Assembly: GCF_011927765.1 (NCBI RefSeq)
Contig: NZ_JAATJG010000016.1
Coordinates: 1 to 64,000, forward strand
From: Wenyingzhuangia aestuarii
GTDB taxonomy: Bacteria > Bacteroidota > Bacteroidia > Flavobacteriales > Flavobacteriaceae
Length of the DNA: 64,000 nt
Reading direction: 5' to 3'
The notes under the pieces were generated by a model. That model worked only from the letters and a program-made list of their open reading frames with translations, ran no database searches and had not been told where the DNA came from. Below are positions 1 to 7,807 of the stretch, one piece after another. Both the position numbers and the translations under genes were made by a program. Every line of letters starts with the position of its first letter. The stretch's first letter is position 1.

Positions 1-16
1 ATGCGCTAAGCGGATG

Positions 17-49
17 CAAATATAAGAACTTTATTTCTTCTAAAACAAA
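17..49 (-). promoter_or_regulatory. Leftward promoter, proximal of a tandem pair (probable stable-RNA operon)
   Basis: Read on the minus strand, TTTG (49-46), a 21-nt spacer and TATATTTG (24-17) fit the Bacteroidetes sigma promoter (TTG, 17-23 nt, TAnnTTTG). The bases after the box (CATCCGCTTAGCGC) are GC-rich for this genome, as in stringently controlled rRNA or tRNA promoters. The transcript leaves the window at its left edge, so the product is not visible; a stable-RNA operon is inferred. Confidence 0.55.
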
Positions 50-176
50 TAAATCTAAAATAAATTCTAAATCTTTTTTGCCCCAAATTTGTTAAACTAA
101 TAACCGAAATAAACCCCTTAAATGTATCTGAACTTTTTTGCTCCTCTAACCAGTTACCTAGTTGCTGTTGCGGGTG

Positions 177-206
177 CAAAGATACACAACCTTTTCCCTT
201 TATCAA
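177..206 (-). promoter_or_regulatory. Leftward promoter, distal of a tandem pair
   Basis: On the minus strand TTG (206-204), an exact 19-nt spacer and TATCTTTG (184-177) form a textbook Bacteroidetes promoter, followed by a GC-rich initial region (CACCCGCAACAGC). It lies about 160 bp upstream of the second box set at 17-49, the tandem arrangement typical of rRNA operons. A 66-codon ORF at 6-206 begins inside this promoter and is not credible as a gene. Confidence 0.55.
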
Positions 207-430
207 CTATCTTTTTTAACCTTTTTTTTATCTTTTTTATCAACTTTTCTTAACTACCTTGTTTTACGCAGGTTAAAAGTTAAATTTATATTATTATCTA
301 TCAATACTAACTAATAGTATTGGTCTTTTAGATAAAATAACATTTCTTTTATTCAGCTATAAATAATAGATAATACTAATGAATAACAATCCTAGAGAAA
401 TTCAACATAGTAGTAGTAATTAAATAAAAC
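207..430. other. AT-rich intergenic region, no gene seen
   Basis: No ORF or recognisable RNA is visible. The left part is a T-rich tract (about 190-250), as often found upstream of strong promoters. One short inverted repeat lies at 302-322 (CAATACTA, 5-nt loop, TAGTATTG) without a following T-run, so it is not an obvious terminator. Its role, if any, is unknown. Confidence 0.5.
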
Positions 431-464
431 AAAAAAAGCAACCTTAACTAAGGTTGCTTTTTTA
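431..464 (-). terminator. Rho-independent terminator after ppnP
   Basis: AGCAACCTT / AAGGTTGCT arms (437-445 and 450-458) with an AACT loop, flanked by A-run and T-run, so the hairpin can end transcripts from either side. It sits 18 nt past the ppnP stop codon. Confidence 0.85.
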
Positions 465-481
465 ATATAAAGGATTATTTC

Positions 482-763
482 TTATTTATATTGACACAAA
501 TATGAAGTTTGTCCTGATACTTTTACTTCGAATTTTTCATTTGCTTCTATTTCATACGCTTCTCCAGCTTTGTAAGTAACCCATTCGCTTGATCCTGGTA
601 ACTTAACTAACATTTCCCCCTCTACAACATTCATTGTTTCATGTAATGATGTAGCGAATTCATACTCTCCAGCCTCCATTACACCTAATGTAGATTTTCC
701 TGTTGCTGATTGGTATCCTAAAGACTTTACATTTCCGTCAAAATATTCGTTTGCTGAAATCAT
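482..763 (-). CDS. ppnP: Pyrimidine/purine nucleoside phosphorylase PpnP
   Basis: A 93-aa single-domain cupin of the PpnP/YaiE (formerly DUF1255) family; the length equals the E. coli protein (about 94 aa). Conserved features seen are the N-terminal NEYFDGNVKSLGY stretch, the SLHETMNVVEGEMLVKLP strand pair and the GEAYEIEANEKFEVKV turn. Family members cleave nucleosides with phosphate to free base and ribose 1-phosphate in the cytoplasm (nucleotide salvage). It is a single-gene unit: a TAnnTTTG box at 792-799 precedes it and a terminator follows. Confidence 0.9.
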   Translation of the reverse strand: MISANEYFDGNVKSLGYQSATGKSTLGVMEAGEYEFATSLHETMNVVEGEMLVKLPGSSEWVTYKAGEAYEIEANEKFEVKVSGQTSYLCQYK

Positions 764-791
764 ATACTATATCTATTTTTATGTTTGTTGG

Positions 792-799
792 CAAAAATA
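792..799 (-). promoter_or_regulatory. -7 box for ppnP
   Basis: TATTTTTG on the minus strand (consensus TAnnTTTG), 29 nt upstream of the ppnP start. A TTG at 826-824 is 24 nt further up, slightly beyond the usual spacing. Confidence 0.5.
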
Positions 800-905
800 C
801 ACATCTTTATTGTGATAGAAAAACAAAATAGGTTTTGTAAATACTGATATTAATCAACTTATAATTTTGATAAAACAATATATAATGTAGTGCTTAATGC
901 TAAGA

Positions 906-957
906 ATAAACATAAAAAAACTCGATTGGGAAACCAATCGAGTTTTTTTATGTTTAT
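906..957 (-). terminator. Strong terminator of the act-cox respiratory operon
   Basis: A long perfect stem (906-929 with 934-957) with a GAAA tetraloop; the core arms are ACTCGATTGG / CCAATCGAGT, flanked by A and T runs. It lies just past the coxA stop codon and closes the leftward operon. Confidence 0.9.
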
Positions 958-962
958 GTATT

Positions 963-2738
963 TTAAGATTCTTGCTCTCCTGCTTTCAAAGGAACAGTTT
1001 GCATGATGTAATCTTCTCCGAAAATGTATTCTCCATTTTCATCAACTTTACTGTAATCATATGGCCAACGGTGTACTTCTGGAATTTCTCCAGGCCAGTT
1101 ACCATGAATGTGCTCTACTGGTGTAGTCCACTCTAAAGTATTAGATCTCCATGGGTTTTGCGTTGCTACTTTTCCCTTGTAAATACTCATAAAGTAGTTT
1201 ACTAAGAATACAATCTGTGCAATTCCTCCAATGATAGCGAAAATAGTCATCACTTGATTTACGTTTGCTAAATCATCGAATAATGGAAAGTTTGTGTTTG
1301 TGTAATATCTACGAGGTAAACCTGCCAATCCGATAAAGTGCATTGGGAAGAAAACTCCGTATGCAGCAATAGCTGTAATCCAGAAGTGTACATACCCTAA
1401 GGTTTTGTTCATCATTCTACCATACATTTTAGGGAACCAGTGATATATACCAGCATACATTCCATAAATTGCAGATACACCCATTACTAAGTGGAAGTGA
1501 GCTACTACAAAGTAAGTATCGTGAACGTTAATATCTAAAGCTGAATCTCCTAATACAATTCCCGTTAATCCTCCAGTAATAAAAGTAGAAACTAAACCAA
1601 TAGAAAATAACATTGCAGGGTTAAACTGTAAATTACCTTTCCATAAAGTTGTAATATAATTAAAAGCTTTTACAGCAGAAGGTATTGCAATTAACAACGT
1701 TGTAAATGTAAATACAGATCCTAAGAATGGATTCATTCCTGAAATAAACATGTGGTGCCCCCAAACAATTGTAGATAAGAATGCAATTGCCATAATAGAA
1801 CCAATCATTGCTCTATAACCAAAAATTGGTTTACGAGAGTTTGTAGATATAATTTCTGAAGTTAAACCTAATGCAGGTAATAATACAATATATACCTCCG
1901 GGTGACCTAAGAACCAAAATAAATGTTCAAATAATACAGGTGAACCTCCTTGGTAGTTTAATACCTCTCCTCCAATAAAAATATCAGACAAGTAGAAAGA
2001 TGTTCCAAAACTTCTATCGAAAATTAATAATAATGCTGCTGAAAATAATACTGGGAAAGATACTACACCAATAATTGCAGTAATAAAGAATGCCCACATT
2101 GTTAATGGCAATCTTGTCATTTTCATTCCTTTTGTTCTTAAGTTTAAAATCGTAACAATATAGTTTAATGATCCTATTAAAGAAGAAGCAATGAAGATAG
2201 CCATAGATACCAACCATAATGTCATTCCTGCTCCTGAACCTGGTATTGCTTGAGGCAAAGCAGATAAAGGTGGGTAAATTGTCCATCCTGCAGAAGCTGG
2301 TCCAGCTTGAACAAATAATGATACAACCATAATAACACTAGATATAAAGAACAACCAATAAGATAAGCAGTTCATAAACCCAGAAGCCATATCACGTGCT
2401 CCAATTTGCAATGGAATTAATAAGTTAGAAAACGTTCCACTTAATCCTGCTGTTAATACAAAGAATACCATAATAGTACCGTGAATTGTAACTAAGGCTA
2501 AGTAAATATCTGGTTTCATTACCCCTGTTTCTGATTGGAAACGTTCAGGTAAAAAAGCTTCAATAATAGAGAATGATTGTTCTGGCCAAGCAATTTGAAG
2601 TCTAAATAATAAAGACATTAAAACTCCAATTACTCCCATGATCATACCAGTTACTAAAAACTGTTTTGAAATCATTTTGTGATCAAAACTAAATAAATAT
2701 TTAGTAACGAAAGTTTCTTTATGATGATGTTCTGACAT
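963..2738 (-). CDS. coxA: Cytochrome c oxidase subunit I (aa3-type, A family)
   Basis: Catalytic subunit of a heme-copper terminal oxidase in the inner membrane, reducing O2 with proton pumping. It has 591 aa and about 12 hydrophobic helices. Visible ligands: heme a His86 (HGTIM) and His416; heme a3 His414 (VAHFHLVMG); CuB His279 with cross-linked Tyr283 (GHPEVYI), His328 and His329 (WGHHM). Proton-path residues typical of A1-type oxidases are present: Asp116 (IGARDM) and Glu281 for the D path, Lys357 (SAVKAF) for the K path. It is last in the operon after coxB and the six act genes, so it probably receives electrons from ACIII cytochromes. The His-rich N-terminus (MSEHHH) is minor. Confidence 0.97.
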   Translation of the reverse strand: MSEHHHKETFVTKYLFSFDHKMISKQFLVTGMIMGVIGVLMSLLFRLQIAWPEQSFSIIEAFLPERFQSETGVMKPDIYLALVTIHGTIMVFFVLTAGLSGTFSNLLIPLQIGARDMASGFMNCLSYWLFFISSVIMVVSLFVQAGPASAGWTIYPPLSALPQAIPGSGAGMTLWLVSMAIFIASSLIGSLNYIVTILNLRTKGMKMTRLPLTMWAFFITAIIGVVSFPVLFSAALLLIFDRSFGTSFYLSDIFIGGEVLNYQGGSPVLFEHLFWFLGHPEVYIVLLPALGLTSEIISTNSRKPIFGYRAMIGSIMAIAFLSTIVWGHHMFISGMNPFLGSVFTFTTLLIAIPSAVKAFNYITTLWKGNLQFNPAMLFSIGLVSTFITGGLTGIVLGDSALDINVHDTYFVVAHFHLVMGVSAIYGMYAGIYHWFPKMYGRMMNKTLGYVHFWITAIAAYGVFFPMHFIGLAGLPRRYYTNTNFPLFDDLANVNQVMTIFAIIGGIAQIVFLVNYFMSIYKGKVATQNPWRSNTLEWTTPVEHIHGNWPGEIPEVHRWPYDYSKVDENGEYIFGEDYIMQTVPLKAGEQES

Positions 2739-2774
2739 AATAAATTTTTCTTTTTGTGATTCTAAAAACAGATC

Positions 2775-3839
2775 TTATAACTTAAATAATTCTTTTGCTG
2801 TCTTTTGTTGGTTCAACCAGATTAAGTAATCTTTTTCTGATTCAACAATAATTTTCATTTGCATGTTGTAGTGAGAAGGACCACAAATTTTGTTACATAA
2901 TAACAAATAGTCAAACTCATATGGCTCTTCACCATTTGCAGTTCTTACAGCGTTTACACTAGCAACTTTACGAATAACATCTTTTTGTTGACGCATTTCT
3001 TCGGTAGTAAATTTTGGAGTAAATCCAAATTCAGTAATCATACCAGGAACACAGTTCATTTGGGCTCTAAAGTGAGGCATGTAAGCTGAGTGTAAAACAT
3101 CTTGAGAACGGAACTTGAAAACAACTTTTTTACCTACTGGTAAGTGCAATTCACGTACAGGAATATCATCAGCAGATTTAGCATCTGTTAAATCAATACC
3201 TATTGAATTAGCTCCTTCTATATTACGTACGTTTCCACGCCCTAATTCATTATCTCTACCAGCATATCTAGCTTCCCATGCAAATTGTTTTGCATAAACT
3301 TCTACTAAAATAGCATCGTCTCCTTCTAAATCAGTTACGTCATTCCAAATAGATAGTCCGTATAAAATTAATACCGCTAAAACAACTGTAGGAATTGTAG
3401 TCCAAATTAATTCTAACTTATGAGAATCTGCAAAGAAACTTGCCTTTCTTCCTTTAATACCTCTGTACTTGTAAGAGAAGAAGTACAATAAAGCTTGTGT
3501 GATGAATTGAACGATTCCAATTAACCAGAAAGAAATTCTGTATAAGTTATCATAATCTTCCCCTTCTACTGAAGCTGAATCAGGTAACATAATGTCTTGT
3601 AAGAAAATTAAACAGTATCCCATTAAAAGGTAAAAACCAATTAAAAAGATTAAGAACAATTTACCTTGTAGGTCATTGTCTTTTTCTGTTGCAACGGGAT
3701 TGTCATCATTCTCGAAAGTGATGATCTTTTTACCGTCTTTAATTTCTTTAAAAATAACTCTGTATGTAAGTAGTTTATTTACTTGCCAAACACCAATGGC
3801 AAAAGCAACAGCTACGAAAAAATAAAATAAAGCTAACAT
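2775..3839 (-). CDS. coxB: Cytochrome c oxidase subunit II
   Basis: CuA-bearing subunit that accepts electrons from cytochrome c and passes them to subunit I. The C-terminal cupredoxin domain shows His250 (VLHSAYMPHF) and the CuA loop at 315-326 (CNKICGPSHYNM: Cys315, Cys319, His323, Met326). The usual Glu of CxExC is Lys317; that residue binds through its backbone, so the site should still form. The conserved aromatic stretch KQFAWEARY precedes the domain. Four hydrophobic segments are seen (about 3-20, 61-80, 103-122, 148-166) where classical subunit II has two, so the N-terminus is extended. Lies between actF and coxA in one operon. Confidence 0.95.
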   Translation of the reverse strand: MLALFYFFVAVAFAIGVWQVNKLLTYRVIFKEIKDGKKIITFENDDNPVATEKDNDLQGKLFLIFLIGFYLLMGYCLIFLQDIMLPDSASVEGEDYDNLYRISFWLIGIVQFITQALLYFFSYKYRGIKGRKASFFADSHKLELIWTTIPTVVLAVLILYGLSIWNDVTDLEGDDAILVEVYAKQFAWEARYAGRDNELGRGNVRNIEGANSIGIDLTDAKSADDIPVRELHLPVGKKVVFKFRSQDVLHSAYMPHFRAQMNCVPGMITEFGFTPKFTTEEMRQQKDVIRKVASVNAVRTANGEEPYEFDYLLLCNKICGPSHYNMQMKIIVESEKDYLIWLNQQKTAKELFKL

Positions 3840-3878
3840 AATTTTGTTTTAAGTTTTTTGCAAATGTAATGATATATA

Positions 3879-5279
3879 TTAATAATGGAAGTGTTCACTT
3901 TCATGTAAGAAAGGATTTCCTTTTGCAATTAATGGAGCTTTACTTAAAGTAGTAAATACTGCATATATAAATAATCCTAAGAAAAATAAGATACTTGCAA
4001 TTTCAGTAATTCCGAATCCCCATTGATCACCAACAGTTCCAGGCATAATCATTACAAAAACATCAATATAATGTCCTACTAATATAATGGTACCAACTCC
4101 TAAAACAATTTGAGGAATACGTTTAAAGTCACTATTAACTAATAACAATACTGGTAAAATAAAGTTTAAAGGAATCATTCCTAAAAACAATAATTTGTAA
4201 TCATCAAAACGTTGTACAAAGTATACAGTTTCTTCTGGCATATCTGCATACCAAATTAACATAAACTGAGCAAACCATAAGTATGACCAGAAAATAGAGA
4301 AACCAAACATGAATTTAGCTAAATCATGTAAATGACTATTGTTTACAACTTCTAAGTATCCTTTAGACTTTAAATAAACTGTTACCATTGCAATAACTGT
4401 TAAAGCAGATACTAATCCTGTAGCTAATACATACCATCCGAATAGTGTAGAGAACCAGTGTGGATCTAATCCCATAATCCAATCCCATACAGACATTGAT
4501 TCTGTAAAAATAAAGAATGCTAAGAAAGCAACTCCAATTTTATAATTCTTGTAATAGTTAACTAAGTCTCCTGCATTATCTTGTAGTAAAGAATACTTTC
4601 TGTTTAAGTAACGGAATACATTCCAACCTACTAAATAAATAATCCCTGAGATTAACCATCTTGGAGTATTTAACCATGCTGATTTATTTGCAATTAATTC
4701 GTCATAGTTAGCTGATGTTGGGTCTACTGTTCCATCTGCCATCCAAACAAATAAGTGATTTCCATGGAAAGCTGTAATAACTAAGAATACAATAAAAATT
4801 GCTGATACATATGGTAAGAATCCTGAAATTCCTTCCATAACTCTAAATAATACGATTGACCAACCTGCTTGCGCTACTCTTTGAATGTTTAAAAATGCAA
4901 ACACAACAACTGTTACAAAAGTAAAAAAGAACAAAGCAACATAAAATGCAGCCCAAGGTCTGTTTTGTAATTGATGTAGTACATGTGCTAAGTGATGGTC
5001 GCTATGTCCTTCTGTATGTGCACCTGCTTCGTGAGCATCGTGTTTTGCAACTTCATGATGAGCATCATGAGAAGCTTCTTCTGCATGTGCATCGTGATGA
5101 GCTATTTCTTTAGTTGCATGAGTATTTCCATGAGCACCATGTGATTCTTGGTGCGCTAAGATCTCTGCCACTTCCGCTTCCGTACTTGGAGCAGAAACAA
5201 ATCCGATAATAATACCTATTAAACCTATTACCATTAAAGCAATAGCTGATATTTTTAATTTACTTGAAAATTGATACAT
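3879..5279 (-). CDS. actF: ACIII integral membrane subunit ActF (NrfD-like)
   Basis: Second polytopic subunit of alternative complex III, the bc1-unrelated quinol:cytochrome c oxidoreductase. The 466-aa protein has one N-terminal helix (about 8-29), then a soluble His-rich segment (about 35-108, 18 histidines among Ala/Asp/Glu), then roughly ten hydrophobic helices. Its helical core resembles ActC and lacks heme or Fe-S motifs. Assigned by position between actE and coxB and by the act gene order A-B-C-D-E-F. The histidine segment might bind metal or be a solvent-exposed spacer; this is only inference. Confidence 0.9.
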   Translation of the reverse strand: MYQFSSKLKISAIALMVIGLIGIIIGFVSAPSTEAEVAEILAHQESHGAHGNTHATKEIAHHDAHAEEASHDAHHEVAKHDAHEAGAHTEGHSDHHLAHVLHQLQNRPWAAFYVALFFFTFVTVVVFAFLNIQRVAQAGWSIVLFRVMEGISGFLPYVSAIFIVFLVITAFHGNHLFVWMADGTVDPTSANYDELIANKSAWLNTPRWLISGIIYLVGWNVFRYLNRKYSLLQDNAGDLVNYYKNYKIGVAFLAFFIFTESMSVWDWIMGLDPHWFSTLFGWYVLATGLVSALTVIAMVTVYLKSKGYLEVVNNSHLHDLAKFMFGFSIFWSYLWFAQFMLIWYADMPEETVYFVQRFDDYKLLFLGMIPLNFILPVLLLVNSDFKRIPQIVLGVGTIILVGHYIDVFVMIMPGTVGDQWGFGITEIASILFFLGLFIYAVFTTLSKAPLIAKGNPFLHESEHFHY

Positions 5280-5301
5280 AATCTATCTAAGTGTTTGGTA
5301 A

Positions 5302-5853
5302 TTATTTTAACAAGTTGTTTCTTAATTCTTGAACGTGTTGAACAATTAACCAACGTTCTTTTTCATTTAATTGAGAAGCGTGAGATCCCATCATGTTTCT
5401 ACCATGCATAATTACGTGGTAAATACTTCCTTCAGTAATATCTCTATCCTTGTAGTTAGGAATTCCTAAGAATTTTTCTCTTTTCACTAAGTCTCCTTGT
5501 CCATCACCTTTTTTACCGTGACAAACTGAACAATAGATTGTATACAATTGCTTAGCGTTTTCGCTATCTAAATCTGCTGCTGTTAATGGAGATTTTAAGT
5601 TTTGTTTAGCTTCTTCATAACCTTCATTTGTATCAGGATATTCGTAAGGAATGTGACCTCTAGAAATAGAACCTGCTACAGGTTGTTGAGCTTCAATACC
5701 ATCAGCAAAAACTACACTTTTTGCGTAAGGCTCTCCAGCAACTGACTCATACATATCTGGCATGTATTGTAAGTTACGTTGTGTTTTATCGCATGAAGTA
5801 AACACTAATGTTACTACTGCTAAAACTGCTGTAATTTTAAATAATCTACTCAT
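5302..5853 (-). CDS. actE: ACIII monoheme cytochrome c subunit ActE
   Basis: A 183-aa lipoprotein: a signal ending in a lipobox (VFTSC, Cys21), an extended linker, then a class I cytochrome c domain with one CxxCH site (CSVCHGKKGDG, about 108-118) and a candidate axial Met in HGRNMMGSH. In ACIII it passes electrons from ActA toward the oxidase on the periplasmic face. Five bases separate it from actD and 22 from actF, so it is co-transcribed. Confidence 0.93.
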   Translation of the reverse strand: MSRLFKITAVLAVVTLVFTSCDKTQRNLQYMPDMYESVAGEPYAKSVVFADGIEAQQPVAGSISRGHIPYEYPDTNEGYEEAKQNLKSPLTAADLDSENAKQLYTIYCSVCHGKKGDGQGDLVKREKFLGIPNYKDRDITEGSIYHVIMHGRNMMGSHASQLNEKERWLIVQHVQELRNNLLK

Positions 5854-5858
5854 GGTTA

Positions 5859-6386
5859 TTAATGCTTTTCAATTACTTTAATCTCAACAGCATTTGTAGT
5901 ATTTAACAAAGCTGTTAATTCTTCTTCATTATTATGTACAGGAATTTCCATTAAGAAAATATCATCTGTAGTTCTTGGATCTGGATTTTCAGCTTCTTTA
6001 AAAGGCCATAATCTACTTCTCATGTAAAAAGTAATTACCATTAAGTGAGCTGCAAAGAAAACTGTTAATTCAAACATAATCGGCACAAAGGCAGGCATGT
6101 TTACAATCCAAGAAAAACTAGGTTTACCTCCAATATCTTGGGGCCAGTTTTCAATCATCATGTAATTTGTCATCCAAATTGCAAAAGACAATCCTAGTAA
6201 TCCATATATGAAAGCACAAATCGCTAAACGCGTATGTGGCAATCCTAATAATTTATCTAAACCGTGAACTGGAAACGGTGTAAAAACTTCTTCAATATGA
6301 TGATTTGCTTCTTTTACTGTTTTAACGGCATCCATTAAAACATCATCATCATTATATAATGCGTGTATAACTTTATTAGTGCTCAT
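5859..6386 (-). CDS. actD: ACIII subunit ActD (DUF3341)
   Basis: A 175-aa protein with an N-terminal cytoplasmic alpha/beta region (MSTNKVIHALYNDDDVLMDAVK) and two hydrophobic segments (about 70-92 and 100-122), the architecture of DUF3341/ActD, a structural subunit of alternative complex III. It overlaps the end of actC by 11 bases, indicating translational coupling. No cofactor motif is present, as expected. Confidence 0.93.
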   Translation of the reverse strand: MSTNKVIHALYNDDDVLMDAVKTVKEANHHIEEVFTPFPVHGLDKLLGLPHTRLAICAFIYGLLGLSFAIWMTNYMMIENWPQDIGGKPSFSWIVNMPAFVPIMFELTVFFAAHLMVITFYMRSRLWPFKEAENPDPRTTDDIFLMEIPVHNNEEELTALLNTTNAVEIKVIEKH

Positions 6387-7776
6387 TTTTTCCGTCTCTT
6401 AATTGTTTATAATGTTGTCCTGAAGATTTCATAATTGTTTTTACTTCTGCCTGAGCAATTACAGGGAATGTTCTAGCATATAATAAGAACAATACGAAGA
6501 AGAACCCAATAGTTCCAACAAATACACCTACATCAACAAAAGTAGGCTCAAAACGTGTCCAAGTTGATGGTAAGTGACCTTTACTTAATACAATTGCAAT
6601 AATATCAAAACGTTCAAACCACATACCGATGTTGATTGCAATAGAAATTATGAATGACCAAATAAAACTTCTTCTTACTTTTTCTATCCACAAGAATTGA
6701 GGTATAGCAATGTTGAATAAGATTAATGACCAGAATGCCCATCCGTAAGGTCCTGTTGCAGCACCAATAGACATATATGTATAATTCTCATAAGGAGAAC
6801 CTGTATACCATGCGATAAAGAATTCTGAAGCGTAAGCTACAGCTACAATTCCACCAGTAACCATAATTACAATATTCATGTACTCAACATGTAAACGTGT
6901 AATATAGCTTTCTAAATTAGATACTTTTCTCATAATTCCTAACAACGTTTGTACCATTGCAAATCCTGAGAAGATTGCTCCAGCAACAAAGTAAGGAGGA
7001 AAAATAGTTGAGTGCCATCCTGGGTTGATAGATGTAGCAAAGTCCATAGATACAATTGTGTGTACAGAAAGTACTAATGGAGTAGCTAAACCTGCTAATA
7101 CTAATGAAACTTCTTCAAAACGTTGCCAATCTTTTGCTCTACCAGACCATCCGAAAGATAACAAAGCGTAGATCTTTTTTTGGAAAGGCTTAACAGCTCT
7201 ATCTCTAATCATAGCAAAATCTGGTAATAAACCTGTCCACCAGAAAACTAATGATACTGATAAATAAGTAGAAATTGCAAATACATCCCATAATAAAGGT
7301 GAGTTAAAGTTTACCCATAACGAACCAAATTGGTTAGGAATAGGTAATACCCAATATCCGTTCCATGGACGTCCCATGTGAATTAACGGGAACAAACCTG
7401 CTTGGAAAACCGCAAAAATTGTCATTGCTTCTGCAGAACGGTTAATGGCCATTCTCCATTTTTGACGGAACAATAAAAGTACTGCTGAGATTAATGTACC
7501 GGCATGACCAATACCTACCCACCATACAAAGTTTGTAATATCCCAAGCCCATCCAATGTTCTTGTTTAATCCCCAAACTCCAATTCCTGTTCCGATAGTA
7601 TATAAAATACAACCAACACCCCACAAAAATGCGATCAATGCAATTGTAAATGCTATATACCAGTTTTTATTTGCCTTACCCTCTATAGGTTTTACAATAT
7701 CCATTGTGATATCGTGGTAACTCTTTTCCCCTAAAACTAAAGGTTCTCTGATGGGTGCTTCGTAATGAGACGACAT
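6376..7776 (-). CDS. actC: ACIII quinol-binding membrane subunit ActC (NrfD/PsrC family)
   Basis: Polytopic NrfD-like protein of 466 aa with about ten helices; it anchors the Fe-S subunit ActB and contains the menaquinol site in known ACIII structures. Recognisable family segments include WGLNKNIGWAWDITNFVWWVGIGHAGTLIS, split here into its GHAGTLISA core, and the RSAEAMTIFAV helix. It follows actB by about 30 bases and overlaps actD. Menaquinol is the expected donor, because menA, menC and menE are all in this window. Confidence 0.95.
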   Translation of the reverse strand: MSSHYEAPIREPLVLGEKSYHDITMDIVKPIEGKANKNWYIAFTIALIAFLWGVGCILYTIGTGIGVWGLNKNIGWAWDITNFVWWVGIGHAGTLISAVLLLFRQKWRMAINRSAEAMTIFAVFQAGLFPLIHMGRPWNGYWVLPIPNQFGSLWVNFNSPLLWDVFAISTYLSVSLVFWWTGLLPDFAMIRDRAVKPFQKKIYALLSFGWSGRAKDWQRFEEVSLVLAGLATPLVLSVHTIVSMDFATSINPGWHSTIFPPYFVAGAIFSGFAMVQTLLGIMRKVSNLESYITRLHVEYMNIVIMVTGGIVAVAYASEFFIAWYTGSPYENYTYMSIGAATGPYGWAFWSLILFNIAIPQFLWIEKVRRSFIWSFIISIAINIGMWFERFDIIAIVLSKGHLPSTWTRFEPTFVDVGVFVGTIGFFFVLFLLYARTFPVIAQAEVKTIMKSSGQHYKQLRDGKNEH

Positions 7777-7807
7777 ATAATTAATTTTAAATTTTAGTTA
7801 TTCCTTT

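Noticed and set aside
6-206. 66-aa ORF on the minus strand at the left edge
   Set aside because: It begins inside a promoter and ends at the other promoter; no protein-like sequence.
302-322. Small inverted repeat in the intergenic region
   Set aside because: Only 8-bp arms, no T-run and no conserved context, so no function is claimed beyond noting it.
897-1136. 79-aa plus-strand ORF over the coxA end
   Set aside because: Shadow of coxA and of the terminator hairpin; low-complexity translation.
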